From positions 806,001 through 870,000 of the forward strand of contig NZ_CP126279.1 in NCBI RefSeq assembly GCF_003234815.2: 64,000 nt of DNA, given 5' to 3'. Below are positions 43,727 through 52,403 of this stretch, piece after piece. The number at the start of each line of letters is the position of its first letter. Positions within the stretch are counted from its first letter, which is position 1. The translations under genes were made by a program, and so were the position numbers. The notes under the pieces are model-generated. The model did no database searches and was not told where the DNA came from. It saw only the letters and a program-made list of their open reading frames with translations. The stretch comes from Curtobacterium sp. MCBD17_035 (lineage in GTDB: Bacteria; Actinomycetota; Actinomycetes; Actinomycetales; Microbacteriaceae).

Positions 43727-44569
43727 TCAGGCAGGCTGCGTCTGCTCGCCAGTGCCTGCGGGCGTGAGCCGGTCGCGCAGGAACTGAACCGTACGGTCGC
43801 GGGCCGCGAGTGCGGGATGCCCGGGGACCTCCCGGACCTCGTTGGTGAGCACGGAGTGGGCGTGCGGGCCGAAACCGCCGCTGTTGCCGGGGGACGAGTC
43901 GAGCTCGATGACCTCGAAGGCGTCCCCGAGCCGACGCTTGAGTGTCTCGAACCGGGCGCGGGGCACGCTGCCGTCCTCGCTGAACCGCAGGCCGAGTGCA
44001 CACACCTCGCCCGCGGCGGCACGCGCGGCGATGCGGTCGAACTCGGCCGTCGAGACGGGCCCCGGCGCGAGCTTGCGCGCGCGGCCGAGGGGGAACGGGA
44101 CCGCGGGCTGACTGAGGACCGATGCCCTGACCGTGTCGTCGATCGCCGCCGCCAGCGCGAAGCCTCCGGTGAAGCACATGCCGATCACGCCGACACCCTT
44201 TCCCAGTGTCCGAGCCGCGAGGTCCGCGGCGACGGCGCGCAGGAAGTCGGTCACCGGTCGATGCGCGTTCACCGCGAAGGCGCGGAACTCCGCCGAGACG
44301 CACAGTCTGGCGACCACGCCGAGGGTGGAGGCGGGCGTCGCCGACCGATCCGGCTCACCGAAGGGCGATGGGACGACGACGGTGAAGCCGCTGTCGACCA
44401 GGTGCTCCGCGAGCCCGAGGACCTCGGGCGTGATCCCCGGGATCTCCGGGATGAGGACGACGCCGGGGCCGGTGCCCTTCTCGAAGCAGTCGTACGTCAG
44501 ACCACCGCCCGTGAACGGTGAGCGCGTCCATCCGGTGAGGTCGGATCGAGGGGCGGTGCTGGCGGGCAT
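43727..44569 (-). CDS. dienelactone hydrolase family protein
   Basis: 280 residues of the DLH fold. The nucleophile is a Cys in GVIGMCFTGGFAL (Cys132), as in true dienelactone hydrolases; the helper Glu is near residue 42 (IPEIPG), and the catalytic His is in the GGFGPHAHSV segment. DLH opens lactone rings in aromatic catabolism, but no other chlorocatechol gene is near, so the natural substrate is open. The fold extends about 30 residues beyond the minimal 236-residue DLH. It lies tail to tail with the EamA gene. Confidence 0.85.
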   Translation of the reverse strand: MPASTAPRSDLTGWTRSPFTGGGLTYDCFEKGTGPGVVLIPEIPGITPEVLGLAEHLVDSGFTVVVPSPFGEPDRSATPASTLGVVARLCVSAEFRAFAVNAHRPVTDFLRAVAADLAARTLGKGVGVIGMCFTGGFALAAAIDDTVRASVLSQPAVPFPLGRARKLAPGPVSTAEFDRIAARAAAGEVCALGLRFSEDGSVPRARFETLKRRLGDAFEVIELDSSPGNSGGFGPHAHSVLTNEVREVPGHPALAARDRTVQFLRDRLTPAGTGEQTQPA

Positions 44570-44690
44570 GGCGACTCCTTCGTCGGTGGATGCAGCCTAG
44601 GGGGCGGTGCGCGGTGGGGTCCGTGCGGTCACCCGCGCTGCTCGGTCGACCCGCCGCTGCCAGCGCACCGTGCACTTCGTCGCCCGCCAC

Positions 44691-45596
44691 TCACCCGGCG
44701 TGCCGGGAGGCCCGACTCCCGTCCTCCGCGCGGCGTCCGCCGATGCCGAAGAACGCCGCGGCCGCGGCCGCCACGGACAGGTCGTGACCGGTGCGCCCGA
44801 GGACGAAGGGCGCCCGCTTCGGCCCGGGGACCGTGTGCCCACCCCGGTGGACCGTGACCAGGCGGACGGGCATGCGCCCGTCCTCCCGGTGGTCGACCTG
44901 CTCCATCCATGTCGATCCGTGCCCGTCGGAGGGGATCCGGTCCACGACCCCCGGCGTGCTGATGCCGTTGCGCCGGGCGAAGTACGCGGCCGTGTCGCGT
45001 GCCGATAGGGCGCTGCCGCCGACCTTGAAGAAGCGCTGTGCCCACGGCTTCATCGCGCCACCGGCGTAGGGCGCGATCGGGTCGGCCGTGCCGTGCACGA
45101 GCAGGATCGGGAGCGGCGTCGTGGCAGGTGTCTCGGTGGGGAGCAGGAAATCGTCGCGCGTGGGCATCGTCGCGGCGACGACCGTGACGCCGGCCAGCAG
45201 TTCCGGTACCTCGTGCACCAGGCGCATGGCCATTTGGCCGCCGTTCGAGTAGCCGATGACGAACACCCGGTCCGGGTCGATGCCGTGGGTCGCCCCGAGG
45301 TCCCGGATCACGGCGCGGACGAACCCGACGTCGTCGATCCCCTCGAGTCGCGCCGGGAACCCGCTCTGCCGTCGGGCGTCGTTCCAGTTCCCGCGGTACC
45401 CGTCGAGGTACACGACCACGGCCGTGCCGCTCGCCGCGAACGCGTCGTACATGCCGCCCGTGAAGGCGCGGTGCTTCGCGCCGGTCTGCTTCGACCCGTG
45501 CAGGACGAGGACGAGGTCTCGGGCCTGCTGGGCCTCCAGATCGCCCACGATCGTCATCGTCCGCTGCCTGCCGTCCACGTCGATGGTGCTGCGCAT
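44691..45596 (-). CDS. LpqC/PHB depolymerase-type esterase
   Basis: 301 residues. Alpha/beta hydrolase with LVLVLHGSKQTG (oxyanion region), nucleophile Ser in VIGYSNGGQMAMRLVHEVPELLAG, catalytic Asp in LLVHGTADPIAPYAGG and His in VHRGGHTVPGP. This matches the LpqC/feruloyl-esterase/PHB-depolymerase group; there is no signal peptide, so it is cytosolic. It is transcribed from a MerR-type promoter whose activator gene is adjacent and divergent. Confidence 0.85.
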   Translation of the reverse strand: MRSTIDVDGRQRTMTIVGDLEAQQARDLVLVLHGSKQTGAKHRAFTGGMYDAFAASGTAVVVYLDGYRGNWNDARRQSGFPARLEGIDDVGFVRAVIRDLGATHGIDPDRVFVIGYSNGGQMAMRLVHEVPELLAGVTVVAATMPTRDDFLLPTETPATTPLPILLVHGTADPIAPYAGGAMKPWAQRFFKVGGSALSARDTAAYFARRNGISTPGVVDRIPSDGHGSTWMEQVDHREDGRMPVRLVTVHRGGHTVPGPKRAPFVLGRTGHDLSVAAAAAAFFGIGGRRAEDGSRASRHAG

Positions 45597-45644
45597 GCCC
45601 GTCCTCCTCGTGCTCGTGTGCCCTGCTGTGTGCGGTCGGGAACG

Positions 45645-45675
45645 ACGCTAGAGTCTGACATCGTGTCAAGGTCAA
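45645..45675 (-). promoter_or_regulatory. MerR-type promoter with 19-bp spacer
   Basis: On the minus strand: TTGACC, a 19-bp spacer, TAGCGT. The spacer holds a perfect dyad TGACA-TCG-TGTCA (45656-45668). The over-long spacer with a centred dyad is the hallmark of promoters twisted open by MerR-family activators. Confidence 0.75.
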
Positions 45676-45693
45676 GCGAGGTGGGGGCGGCGG

Positions 45694-46038
45694 ATGAACA
45701 TCGGTGAGCTGAGTGCACGGTCCGGCGTCAGCGCCCGCTCGTTGCGGTACTACGAGCAGCAGGGACTCCTCAGCGCTCGCCGCAGCCCGAACGGCTACCG
45801 GACGTACACCGACGACGCCGTCGAGAAGGCGCGGGTCATCCGGACGATGTTCGAGATCGGGTTCTCGCGCGAGGACGTCCGGGCGGTCATCCCCTGCGCG
45901 ACCGGGCGGCACGACACGGTCGACCGCCGCGCCGTCCGGGGCACGGTCGAGCGGATGCGCGACGACATGTCCGAGCGGATCGACGAGCTCGTCCGGACGC
46001 GTGCGGCGTTGACGGAGTTCCTCGAGCGCGGGGTGTGA
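45694..46038 (+). CDS. MerR family transcriptional regulator
   Basis: 114 residues: MNIGELSARSGVSARSLRYYEQQGLLSARRSPNGYRTYTDDAVEKARVIRTMFEIGFSREDVRAVIPC, the MerR winged helix, then a dimerisation helix (TVERMRDDMSERIDELVRTRAALTEFLE). One Cys (IPCA) lies in the position where soxR- or metal-type members hold ligands, but a full metal site is absent. It probably activates the divergent esterase through the 19-bp-spacer promoter between them. Confidence 0.9.
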   Translation: MNIGELSARSGVSARSLRYYEQQGLLSARRSPNGYRTYTDDAVEKARVIRTMFEIGFSREDVRAVIPCATGRHDTVDRRAVRGTVERMRDDMSERIDELVRTRAALTEFLERGV

Positions 46039-46155
46039 CCGCGCGGCGTGCGACCGCGGGAAGCGACTGCGGGGAGCGACAGCGCGGGGCGCGACAGGGG
46101 GGGAGCGACAGCGCGGGCGCGAGATGCGCGCCGGTCCTGACCGCTGACGCCCGAC

Positions 46156-47985
46156 CTACCCCGCCGCCAGCCGCTCCGCCGCCGCCAGGAGCCGCGCCGT
46201 GACCGGGTGCGCCGGCCGCCCGAACACCCGATCGGCCGGCCCGGCCTCGACCACCCGCCCGGCGTCGAGCACCAGCACGTCGTCGCTCATCCGCCGCACC
46301 GCCGCCAGGTCGTGCGAGACGAAGAGCATCGCCGTCCCGCTCTCGCGCTGCAGCCGCTCGAGCAGCGCGAGCACCGCGTCCTGCACGGTGGCGTCGAGCG
46401 CGGTGACGGGTTCGTCGAGGAGCAGCAGGTCCGGTCCGGTCGCCAGGGCCCGGGCGATCGCGAGCCGCTGCCGTTGCCCGCCGGACAGGGTGCGGGGACC
46501 GCGGGGCCGGAGCGCGGGGTCGAGGTCGACCCGGCGGAGGGCGGCGTCCACGGCGTCGGCGACGGCACCGGCGGCACGTCGAGCGCGTCCCGCGGTGAGT
46601 GCGTCGACGAGCACCCGCTCGACGCTCCATCGCTCGTCGAACGTCGACCCGGGGTCCTGCACGACGGCGGCGATCCGGTGACGACGTGCCCGCCGCGCGG
46701 CTTCCGGGAGGGGCGCCCAGGCCGCGCCGTCGAGTCGCACCCGTCCGGTGGCCGGGTCCGTCAGCCCGAGGAGCACCCGGGCGAGTGTCGTCTTGCCCGA
46801 CCCGGATGCGCCGACGACCCCGAGCGTCCGGCCCCGAGCCAGCGCCAGATCGACGTGCTCGAGCACGCTCCATCCGTCGTACCGAGCGCCGAGGTCCTCA
46901 CCGACGAGCACCGGCTCACGGGCGGCTGACGGGGCCGGAGGCATGGCGTGCCTGGCAGGACCGGCGCCGACCGCGGGACCGGCGCCGACCGCGGGACCGG
47001 CGCCGACCGCGGGACCGGCGCCGACCGCGGGACCGGCGCCGACCGCAGGATCGGCAGGCACCGCGGGATCGGCCGTCGCTGCGGGCGGGGCCGCCATCGC
47101 GGAACCGGCGGTCCCACCGACCGGATCGGCAACCTCGGAACCGCAGCGCACCGCGACCCGCGCGTGCTCGGCCGCGGCGACGAGCGCCCGTGTCACGGGA
47201 TGGCGGGGCGTCCGCAGGACGGAGGCGGTGCGCCCGCTCTCCACGATCCTCCCGTCCGTCATGACGGCGACGCGGTCGGCCCAGCCCGCGACGAGGCCCA
47301 TGTCGTGCGTGATGAGGAGGAGTCCGGCGCCGGTGTCCCGGACCTGCCGCAGGGTCTCCATGACCGTCACGGCGATCCCCGCGTCGAGTGCGGTGGTGGG
47401 CTCGTCGGCGATCACGAGTGTGGGATCACCGACGATCGCGGCGGCGATGAGCGCCCGCTGCCGCATCCCGCCGGACAGGGTGTCGGCGCGCCGTCCGTCG
47501 CCGGCGAGCGCGGGGTCGAGACCGACCCGGTCGAGCGTGGCAGCGACCCGGTCCAGCCGCTCGCGCGCAGTGAGTCCGGTGTGGAGGCGGAGGGCGTCGG
47601 CGACCTCGCGGCCGACGGGGCGGAGCGGGTCGAGCGCGCCGAGGGCCTCCTGGCCGACGTACCCGACGCGATGGCCGCGGATCCGGCGCCACCGTCGCTC
47701 CGACGCGGTCCGCAGGTCCGCGCCGTCGAGTTCGAGCCGTCCCGCGGTGACGCGGGCGCCGGGTGTCGAGAGCCCGAGGAGGGCCCGCGCCGTCACCGAC
47801 TTGCCCGACCCGGACGGGCCGACGAGCGCGACGCACTCGCCGGGCGCGATGCGGAGGTCCACGCCGCTGACGACGGTCCGGCCGTCGATCGCCACGGCGA
47901 GGTCGGTGACGTCGAGGACCGCGAGGACCGCGTCTGGCGTGTCCACGGACGCGCCGCCGGCGACGGGTGACCCGCCCGCGGTCAC
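46156..47985 (-). CDS. ABC transporter double ATPase (oligopeptide/nickel type)
   Basis: 609 residues with two nucleotide-binding domains: Walker A at 56-63 (GPSGSGKS) and 392-399 (GASGSGKT), with LSGGMRQRA and LSGGQRQRL signatures. Between them, residues about 313-343 are five tandem AVGAGP repeats, encoded by five 18-bp units, forming a flexible linker. It energises the permeases at 47982 and 48878. The GTG start overlaps the permease stop (GTGA). Last gene of the four-gene operon that begins at 51684. Confidence 0.92.
   Translation of the reverse strand: MTAGGSPVAGGASVDTPDAVLAVLDVTDLAVAIDGRTVVSGVDLRIAPGECVALVGPSGSGKSVTARALLGLSTPGARVTAGRLELDGADLRTASERRWRRIRGHRVGYVGQEALGALDPLRPVGREVADALRLHTGLTARERLDRVAATLDRVGLDPALAGDGRRADTLSGGMRQRALIAAAIVGDPTLVIADEPTTALDAGIAVTVMETLRQVRDTGAGLLLITHDMGLVAGWADRVAVMTDGRIVESGRTASVLRTPRHPVTRALVAAAEHARVAVRCGSEVADPVGGTAGSAMAAPPAATADPAVPADPAVGAGPAVGAGPAVGAGPAVGAGPAVGAGPARHAMPPAPSAAREPVLVGEDLGARYDGWSVLEHVDLALARGRTLGVVGASGSGKTTLARVLLGLTDPATGRVRLDGAAWAPLPEAARRARRHRIAAVVQDPGSTFDERWSVERVLVDALTAGRARRAAGAVADAVDAALRRVDLDPALRPRGPRTLSGGQRQRLAIARALATGPDLLLLDEPVTALDATVQDAVLALLERLQRESGTAMLFVSHDLAAVRRMSDDVLVLDAGRVVEAGPADRVFGRPAHPVTARLLAAAERLAAG
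46958..47047 (-). repeat. 18-bp tandem repeat (5 units) in ATPase linker
   Basis: Five consecutive copies of an 18-bp unit (ggaccggcgccgaccgcg), in frame, giving repeated Ala-Val-Gly-Ala-Gly-Pro in the linker between the two ATPase domains. In-frame repeats of this kind can change copy number without breaking the gene. Confidence 0.85.
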
Positions 47986-48881
47986 CGCGGTACCCCGAGT
48001 CGGCGGAGGCGACGCCCGAGGACGGTGACCGCGGCCGCGGTGACGACGATCGCGAGCCCCGGGAAGGCGCTCGTCCACGGGGCGGTGTCGAGGTAGGTCC
48101 GGCCGTCGGCGAGCATCGCGCCCCACTCCGGCGCCGGCGGCGGGGTCCCGAGGCCGAGGTAGCTCAGGGCCGACGCCCACACGACCGCCTGCCCGACGCC
48201 GAGGGTGCCGACGGCGACGATCGGCCACAGCGCGGTCGGCAGCACGTGGTGCACGACGATCCACGTCGGGCGACGACCGAGCAGCACGGCGGTCTCGGCC
48301 ACGGAGGACGCCCGCGCGGTGCGGACGAGCCCCCGGACGATGCGCCCGTACCCGGGGGCGGTGGCGAACCCGACGGCGATCGTCGCGGGGACCGCACCCG
48401 GCCCGGTCACGGTGATGACGACGAGCGCGACGAGCAGGATCGGCAGGGCGAACCCGACCTCGAGCACCCGTCCGACCACGGCGTCGGCGATCCGGCCGCC
48501 GAGCCCCGCGACGAGCCCGAGGAGGACCCCGGCGACGCCGCCGACGAGTGTCGCGACGACGCCGACGGTCAGCGAGGCGCGGGTTCCGGCGACCACGCGC
48601 GCGAGGACGTCGCGGCCCGACTCATCGGTGCCGAACGGATGGAGCGGGGACGGCGCGAGCAACGCCTGCGCAGGGTGCACCGCCAGCGGGTGGGCGCCGC
48701 CGAGTGCGGCCGGCCAGACGGCGGCGAGGACGGCGAGGAGCACCACGACGGCGGCGACGCTCCCGGACGGTCCGAGGGCGCGGACCGTGCGTCGCCATGC
48801 GGTACCCGGCGCGCCGACGGTCGCGGGGACGGCATCGTCCACGTCGGCCGCCGGGAGGCCCGGGCCGACGATCCCGGTCAC
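47982..48881 (-). CDS. ABC transporter permease (DppC/OppC type)
   Basis: 299 residues, six predicted helices. HPFGTDESGRDVLARVVAGTRASLTVGVVATLVGG is the family motif after the first helix, and the EAA loop is SSVAETAVLLGRRPTWIVVHHVLPTALWP. The C-terminal end is basic. The GTG start overlaps the TGA of the other permease and its TGA overlaps the ATPase start, giving tight coupling. Confidence 0.9.
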   Translation of the reverse strand: MTGIVGPGLPAADVDDAVPATVGAPGTAWRRTVRALGPSGSVAAVVVLLAVLAAVWPAALGGAHPLAVHPAQALLAPSPLHPFGTDESGRDVLARVVAGTRASLTVGVVATLVGGVAGVLLGLVAGLGGRIADAVVGRVLEVGFALPILLVALVVITVTGPGAVPATIAVGFATAPGYGRIVRGLVRTARASSVAETAVLLGRRPTWIVVHHVLPTALWPIVAVGTLGVGQAVVWASALSYLGLGTPPPAPEWGAMLADGRTYLDTAPWTSAFPGLAIVVTAAAVTVLGRRLRRLGVPR

Positions 48882-49999
48882 GGAGCGGCCCGCCCCGTGG
48901 TCGGCCGGGGAGCACCCGGGCGGGGCCGGCGGGTGCGTCGGACGGACGAGCCGGTCGGTGCCGTGCGGGTCGCCCGCGGGTCGACGACGCGTTCGACGAG
49001 GTCCGCGACCGCGAGCACCACGACGTACGCGAGGGCGGACACGAGCGCGATCCCGGCGACCAGGGGCATGTCCCGCTCGGTCACGGCGCCGACGAGACTC
49101 CGTCCGATGCCGGGGAGTGCGAACACGGACTCGACGACGACCGCGCCGGACACGAGCGACCCGAAGGCCCAGGCGCTCAGGGCGATCCCCGGCAACGCCG
49201 CGTGCCGCAGCAGGTGCCGGGAGAACAGGCCGACGGGGGACTCGCCTCGCGCTCGCGCCGCGAGGGCGAACGCGGACCGCTCGGCGTCGAGCACACCGTC
49301 GCGGATCGTCTGCGCCAGGTAGCCGGCCACGGGGACCGCGACCGTGACGGCCGGGAGCACCCATCCACCGACCGTGCCGTCGCTCACCGCGGGGGCCCAT
49401 CCGAGCCCGGTCGCGAACACGACGATGAGCACGCTGCCGAGCCAGAAGTGCGGCGTCACGCTCGCCGCGACCGCGATCCCCGACGTCAGGGCGGCGGCGA
49501 TCCGCCCACGACGGGTCGACCACCACGCGGCGACGACGGCCAACGCCCACGCGACGACGAGTCCGGCGAGCGCGAGCGTCAGGGTGACCGGGAGCTCCTG
49601 GGCGAGCAGGGCGGCGACCGGTGTGTGGAAGGTGTACGAGTCGCCGAGCCGCCCGGTGGCCAGCCGTCCGAGGAACACCGCGTACTGCACGACGACGGGG
49701 CGGTCGAGCCCGTACTCGGCGCGGACGTGCGCGACCGCGGCGGCCGAGGCCTGCGATCCGGGCCCGCCGAGGATCGCCTGCGCGGGGTCGCCGGGGATTG
49801 CACGGATCGCGACGAACACGATCGTCGCCACGGCCCAGAGGACGACGACCGCCCCGACGACCCGGCGCGCCAGCCAGGCCGCGGCGGTGCCGAGCCGGAC
49901 CCGGGGAACGGGGTCGGGCCTCCCGGCCGGAGCGGCCGGACCGGCCGGAGCGGCCGGAGCGGCCGGACCGGTCGCGCCGTCCGTCAGTGGTCGATCCAC
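48878..49999 (-). CDS. ABC transporter permease (DppB/OppB type)
   Basis: 373 residues. A Pro/Ala-rich N-terminal tail (about 12-30) precedes the first helix (VVGAVVVLWAVATIVFVAIRAIPGDPAQ), and the EAA-type loop is AFALAARARGESPVGLFSRHLLRHAALP. Beyond the last helix there is an unusually long, Arg/Pro-rich, disordered C-terminal tail of about 40 residues. The GTG start overlaps the 3' end of the binding-protein gene by 16 bp. Confidence 0.88.
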   Translation of the reverse strand: MDRPLTDGATGPAAPAAPAGPAAPAGRPDPVPRVRLGTAAAWLARRVVGAVVVLWAVATIVFVAIRAIPGDPAQAILGGPGSQASAAAVAHVRAEYGLDRPVVVQYAVFLGRLATGRLGDSYTFHTPVAALLAQELPVTLTLALAGLVVAWALAVVAAWWSTRRGRIAAALTSGIAVAASVTPHFWLGSVLIVVFATGLGWAPAVSDGTVGGWVLPAVTVAVPVAGYLAQTIRDGVLDAERSAFALAARARGESPVGLFSRHLLRHAALPGIALSAWAFGSLVSGAVVVESVFALPGIGRSLVGAVTERDMPLVAGIALVSALAYVVVLAVADLVERVVDPRATRTAPTGSSVRRTRRPRPGAPRPTTGRAAP

Positions 50000-51684
50000 G
50001 CGGTCCCGAAGTCCGGGGTGCTCACCGACGTGGTCGTGATGCCGTGGACGCTCGACCGGTACAGGAACTGGTTCTGCTGGTCGTACAGCGGCAGCACGGT
50101 GCGGCTCGTGAGGATCCGGTGCTGCGCCTCGGCGTAGAGCGTGGACCGCGTGGTCGGGTCCGTCGTGCGGGCGGCCTGTTCGAGCTCGGCGTCGAGCTGG
50201 GGCTCGGACAGCTGCGCGAGGTTCGCGAAGTACCCGGACGGCGCGGGCGTGATGCTCGCGCTGTCGTACAGGATCCGGAGCACGTCCGGGCCGACCTTCG
50301 TGTACGGGGCACTGACCACGTCGTAGTGGTTCGCGGCGAGTGCGGCGTACCAGCTGGACAGGTCGAGCTGTTCGATGCGGACGTCGAAGCCGACGGCCTT
50401 CTCGGACGCCTGGATCTGCTGGAAGAGGCTGCGCTCGGCCGGGATCGACTGGTTCGTCGACACCGGGAACGTGACGGTGAGCCGCTGGCCGTCCTTCGTG
50501 CGGACGCCGTCCGACCCGACCTTCCAGCCGTCCGCGTCGAGCAGGCGCTTCGCGGTTGCGGGCGAGGAACCGAACAGCCGCTTGTCGCTCACGGCGAGCG
50601 GCTCGACGCTCGACAGGACGGAGTACGACCGCTTCGCCGTGCCGAGGAACAGGGAGCGGATGCCCGGATCGATCTGCGCGCCGGCGATGAACGCCTTGCG
50701 CACCTGCTCGTCGCGGAACACCCCGTGGCCGGAGTTGAGCTCGAGCCGGTTCGAGGCGCCGGGCCGCGGGGCGTCGAGGTCACGGATGCTCCCCGTCGAG
50801 CTCGCCGCGTGCAGCTGGTCGGGCTGGGCGTTGTCGATGACGTCGACCTGGCCGGACTTCAGCGCCGCGTAGCGCGAGGTCGAGTCGGGCAGGAACCGCC
50901 AGGTGATCCCGGACAGCCGGGGCTTCGTGCTCGAGTTCCCGAGCGGCGTGAAGTGCGTGTTCCGGGTGAGGCTGACGTGGTCGCCGTGCACCCACTTCGT
51001 CACCATGAACGGACCCGTCCCCACCGGGCTGGCGCAGTTGGTCGCCTGCGAGCGGGCCAGCGCCTTCGGCGACTCGATCCCCACCCACGGCTGCGACAGC
51101 GACTCGAGCAGGGCGCTGTCCGGGCGGCTGAGGCGCAGCGTCACCGTGTGGGCGTCGGTCGCGGTCGCCGTCGCGATCGCGCCGAGGGCCAGGTACCCGG
51201 TGCTCGACGCCGTCGCCGGGTCCTGCACGTGCTCGATGTTCCGGACGACGGCGGCCGCGTCGAACGGCGTCCCGTCGCTGAACGTGACGCCCTCGCGCAG
51301 GTGGAAGGTCCAGGTGCGGCCGTCGCTGCTCGTGGTCCAGCTCGTCGCGAGGGCGGGCTGCGCCTTCCGGTCGCTGCCCATGGTGACGAGCTCCTCGATG
51401 TACTGCGACGCGAGGAGCGCCTGCGGGTAGTTGCCACCGACGTGCGGATCGAGGCAGGTCGGTTCGGCGTCGCCGGACGCGTACACGAGCGTCCCGCCGT
51501 GCGTGGGCGTGCTGCTGGCGCTCGGGCTCCCGCCGGAACACGCGGCGACGGCCAGGAGGACCGCGGTCGCGCCCGCCACGGTCGTCGCGGTGCGCGCGAC
51601 GCGCTTCGAGCGGGTGCGGATCAGCGGGGGAGCGACCGCGGCGCGAACGGCGGAGGCGATTTTGTGTACCGGGTCCAAGAACAT
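49984..51684 (-). CDS. ABC transporter substrate-binding lipoprotein (family 5)
   Basis: 566 residues. The N-terminus is longer than usual: about 30 basic residues precede the hydrophobic core, and the lipobox is LLAVAACSGG (lipidated Cys49). The mature protein is a family 5 binding protein: PTCLDPHVGGNYPQALLASQYIEEL, WTFHLREGVTFSDGTPFDAAAVVRN, GTGPFMVTKW and NHYDVVSAPYTKVGPDVLR. Family members carry peptides, nickel or opines; the ligand is not clear. The ATG is confirmed by TAGACT 9 nt upstream. First gene of the operon 51684-46156, divergent from a TetR gene. Confidence 0.9.
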   Translation of the reverse strand: MFLDPVHKIASAVRAAVAPPLIRTRSKRVARTATTVAGATAVLLAVAACSGGSPSASSTPTHGGTLVYASGDAEPTCLDPHVGGNYPQALLASQYIEELVTMGSDRKAQPALATSWTTSSDGRTWTFHLREGVTFSDGTPFDAAAVVRNIEHVQDPATASSTGYLALGAIATATATDAHTVTLRLSRPDSALLESLSQPWVGIESPKALARSQATNCASPVGTGPFMVTKWVHGDHVSLTRNTHFTPLGNSSTKPRLSGITWRFLPDSTSRYAALKSGQVDVIDNAQPDQLHAASSTGSIRDLDAPRPGASNRLELNSGHGVFRDEQVRKAFIAGAQIDPGIRSLFLGTAKRSYSVLSSVEPLAVSDKRLFGSSPATAKRLLDADGWKVGSDGVRTKDGQRLTVTFPVSTNQSIPAERSLFQQIQASEKAVGFDVRIEQLDLSSWYAALAANHYDVVSAPYTKVGPDVLRILYDSASITPAPSGYFANLAQLSEPQLDAELEQAARTTDPTTRSTLYAEAQHRILTSRTVLPLYDQQNQFLYRSSVHGITTTSVSTPDFGTAWIDH

Positions 51685-51693
51685 GTCCGGGTG

Positions 51694-51699
51694 AGTCTA
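51694..51699 (-). promoter_or_regulatory. -10 element of the second ABC operon
   Basis: TAGACT on the minus strand, 9 nt before the binding-protein ATG. It lies inside the 31-bp gap shared with the TetR gene, so one bound repressor could shut both. Confidence 0.55.
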
Positions 51700-51715
51700 G
51701 CGGTTGAATGGGGGC

Positions 51716-52336
51716 ATGGCCGATCCGGAGGACCCACAGGCGGAGCGTGTGCGCCGAGCCGGCCGCCCGCGGCGCTCCTCGGCAGTGGTGCTCGCCGACG
51801 CCGCCGCCGAGCTCTTCCTCGAGCAGGGGTACGCCGGCACGACGGTCGACCACATCGCACAGCGTGCCGGGGTGAGCCGCGCCACGTTCTTCAACTACTT
51901 CGCCGCGAAGTCCGACGTCATGTGGCTGGAGCTCGACGAGGCCGTGGGCGAGATCCCCGCGCTCCTCCGCGTGTCCGAGGAGCGCTCGCCGGTCCGGGCC
52001 GTCGAGGACGCCCTGCTCGCCGCGGCCCGGCGGCACGACCCCCAGCGGGTGCCGTGGTCGATCGCCCAGGCCGAGGTCATGCGGATCGGCCCCGAGCTGG
52101 TGCAGAGCGCCGCGGCCCGGATCATGGGGCAGCACAGTGCGGTCGCCGCATTCGTCGCCGACCGCACGGGCGAGCGTCCGAGCGGGTTGTGGCCCCAGAC
52201 GGTCAGCGGCGCGATGCTCGGCGCGGCGGCCGCGGCGTTCGGGGTGTGGGTCGCCGACGGGGTCGGGCGTGGACCCCTCGTCGAGTACGTGGCCGCGGCG
52301 CTGACCCCCGTCGCCGCGGGACTCGACGCGCGGTAG
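51716..52336 (+). CDS. TetR family transcriptional regulator
   Basis: 206 residues. Helix-turn-helix: VVLADAAAELFLEQGYAGTTVDHIAQRAGVSRATFFNYFAAKSDVMW, with the FFNYFAAK variant common in actinobacterial regulators. The C-terminal domain is helical and unspecific. Only 31 bp separate its start from the binding-protein start, and the two promoters overlap. An in-frame TTG at 51704 is a possible earlier start. Probable repressor of the divergent ABC operon. Confidence 0.88.
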   Translation: MADPEDPQAERVRRAGRPRRSSAVVLADAAAELFLEQGYAGTTVDHIAQRAGVSRATFFNYFAAKSDVMWLELDEAVGEIPALLRVSEERSPVRAVEDALLAAARRHDPQRVPWSIAQAEVMRIGPELVQSAAARIMGQHSAVAAFVADRTGERPSGLWPQTVSGAMLGAAAAAFGVWVADGVGRGPLVEYVAAALTPVAAGLDAR

Positions 52337-52403
52337 CACGCCCGCTGGACCCGTCCGGCGTCCGCTCGGGATCGTCCGGTGCTCCCTCGCCCCAGGTCGG
52401 CGC

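Noticed and set aside
46039..46155. Short gene in the gap with GCGACAGCGCGGG repeats
   Set aside because: No start with a ribosome site and no coding pattern; only loose G-rich direct repeats are seen.
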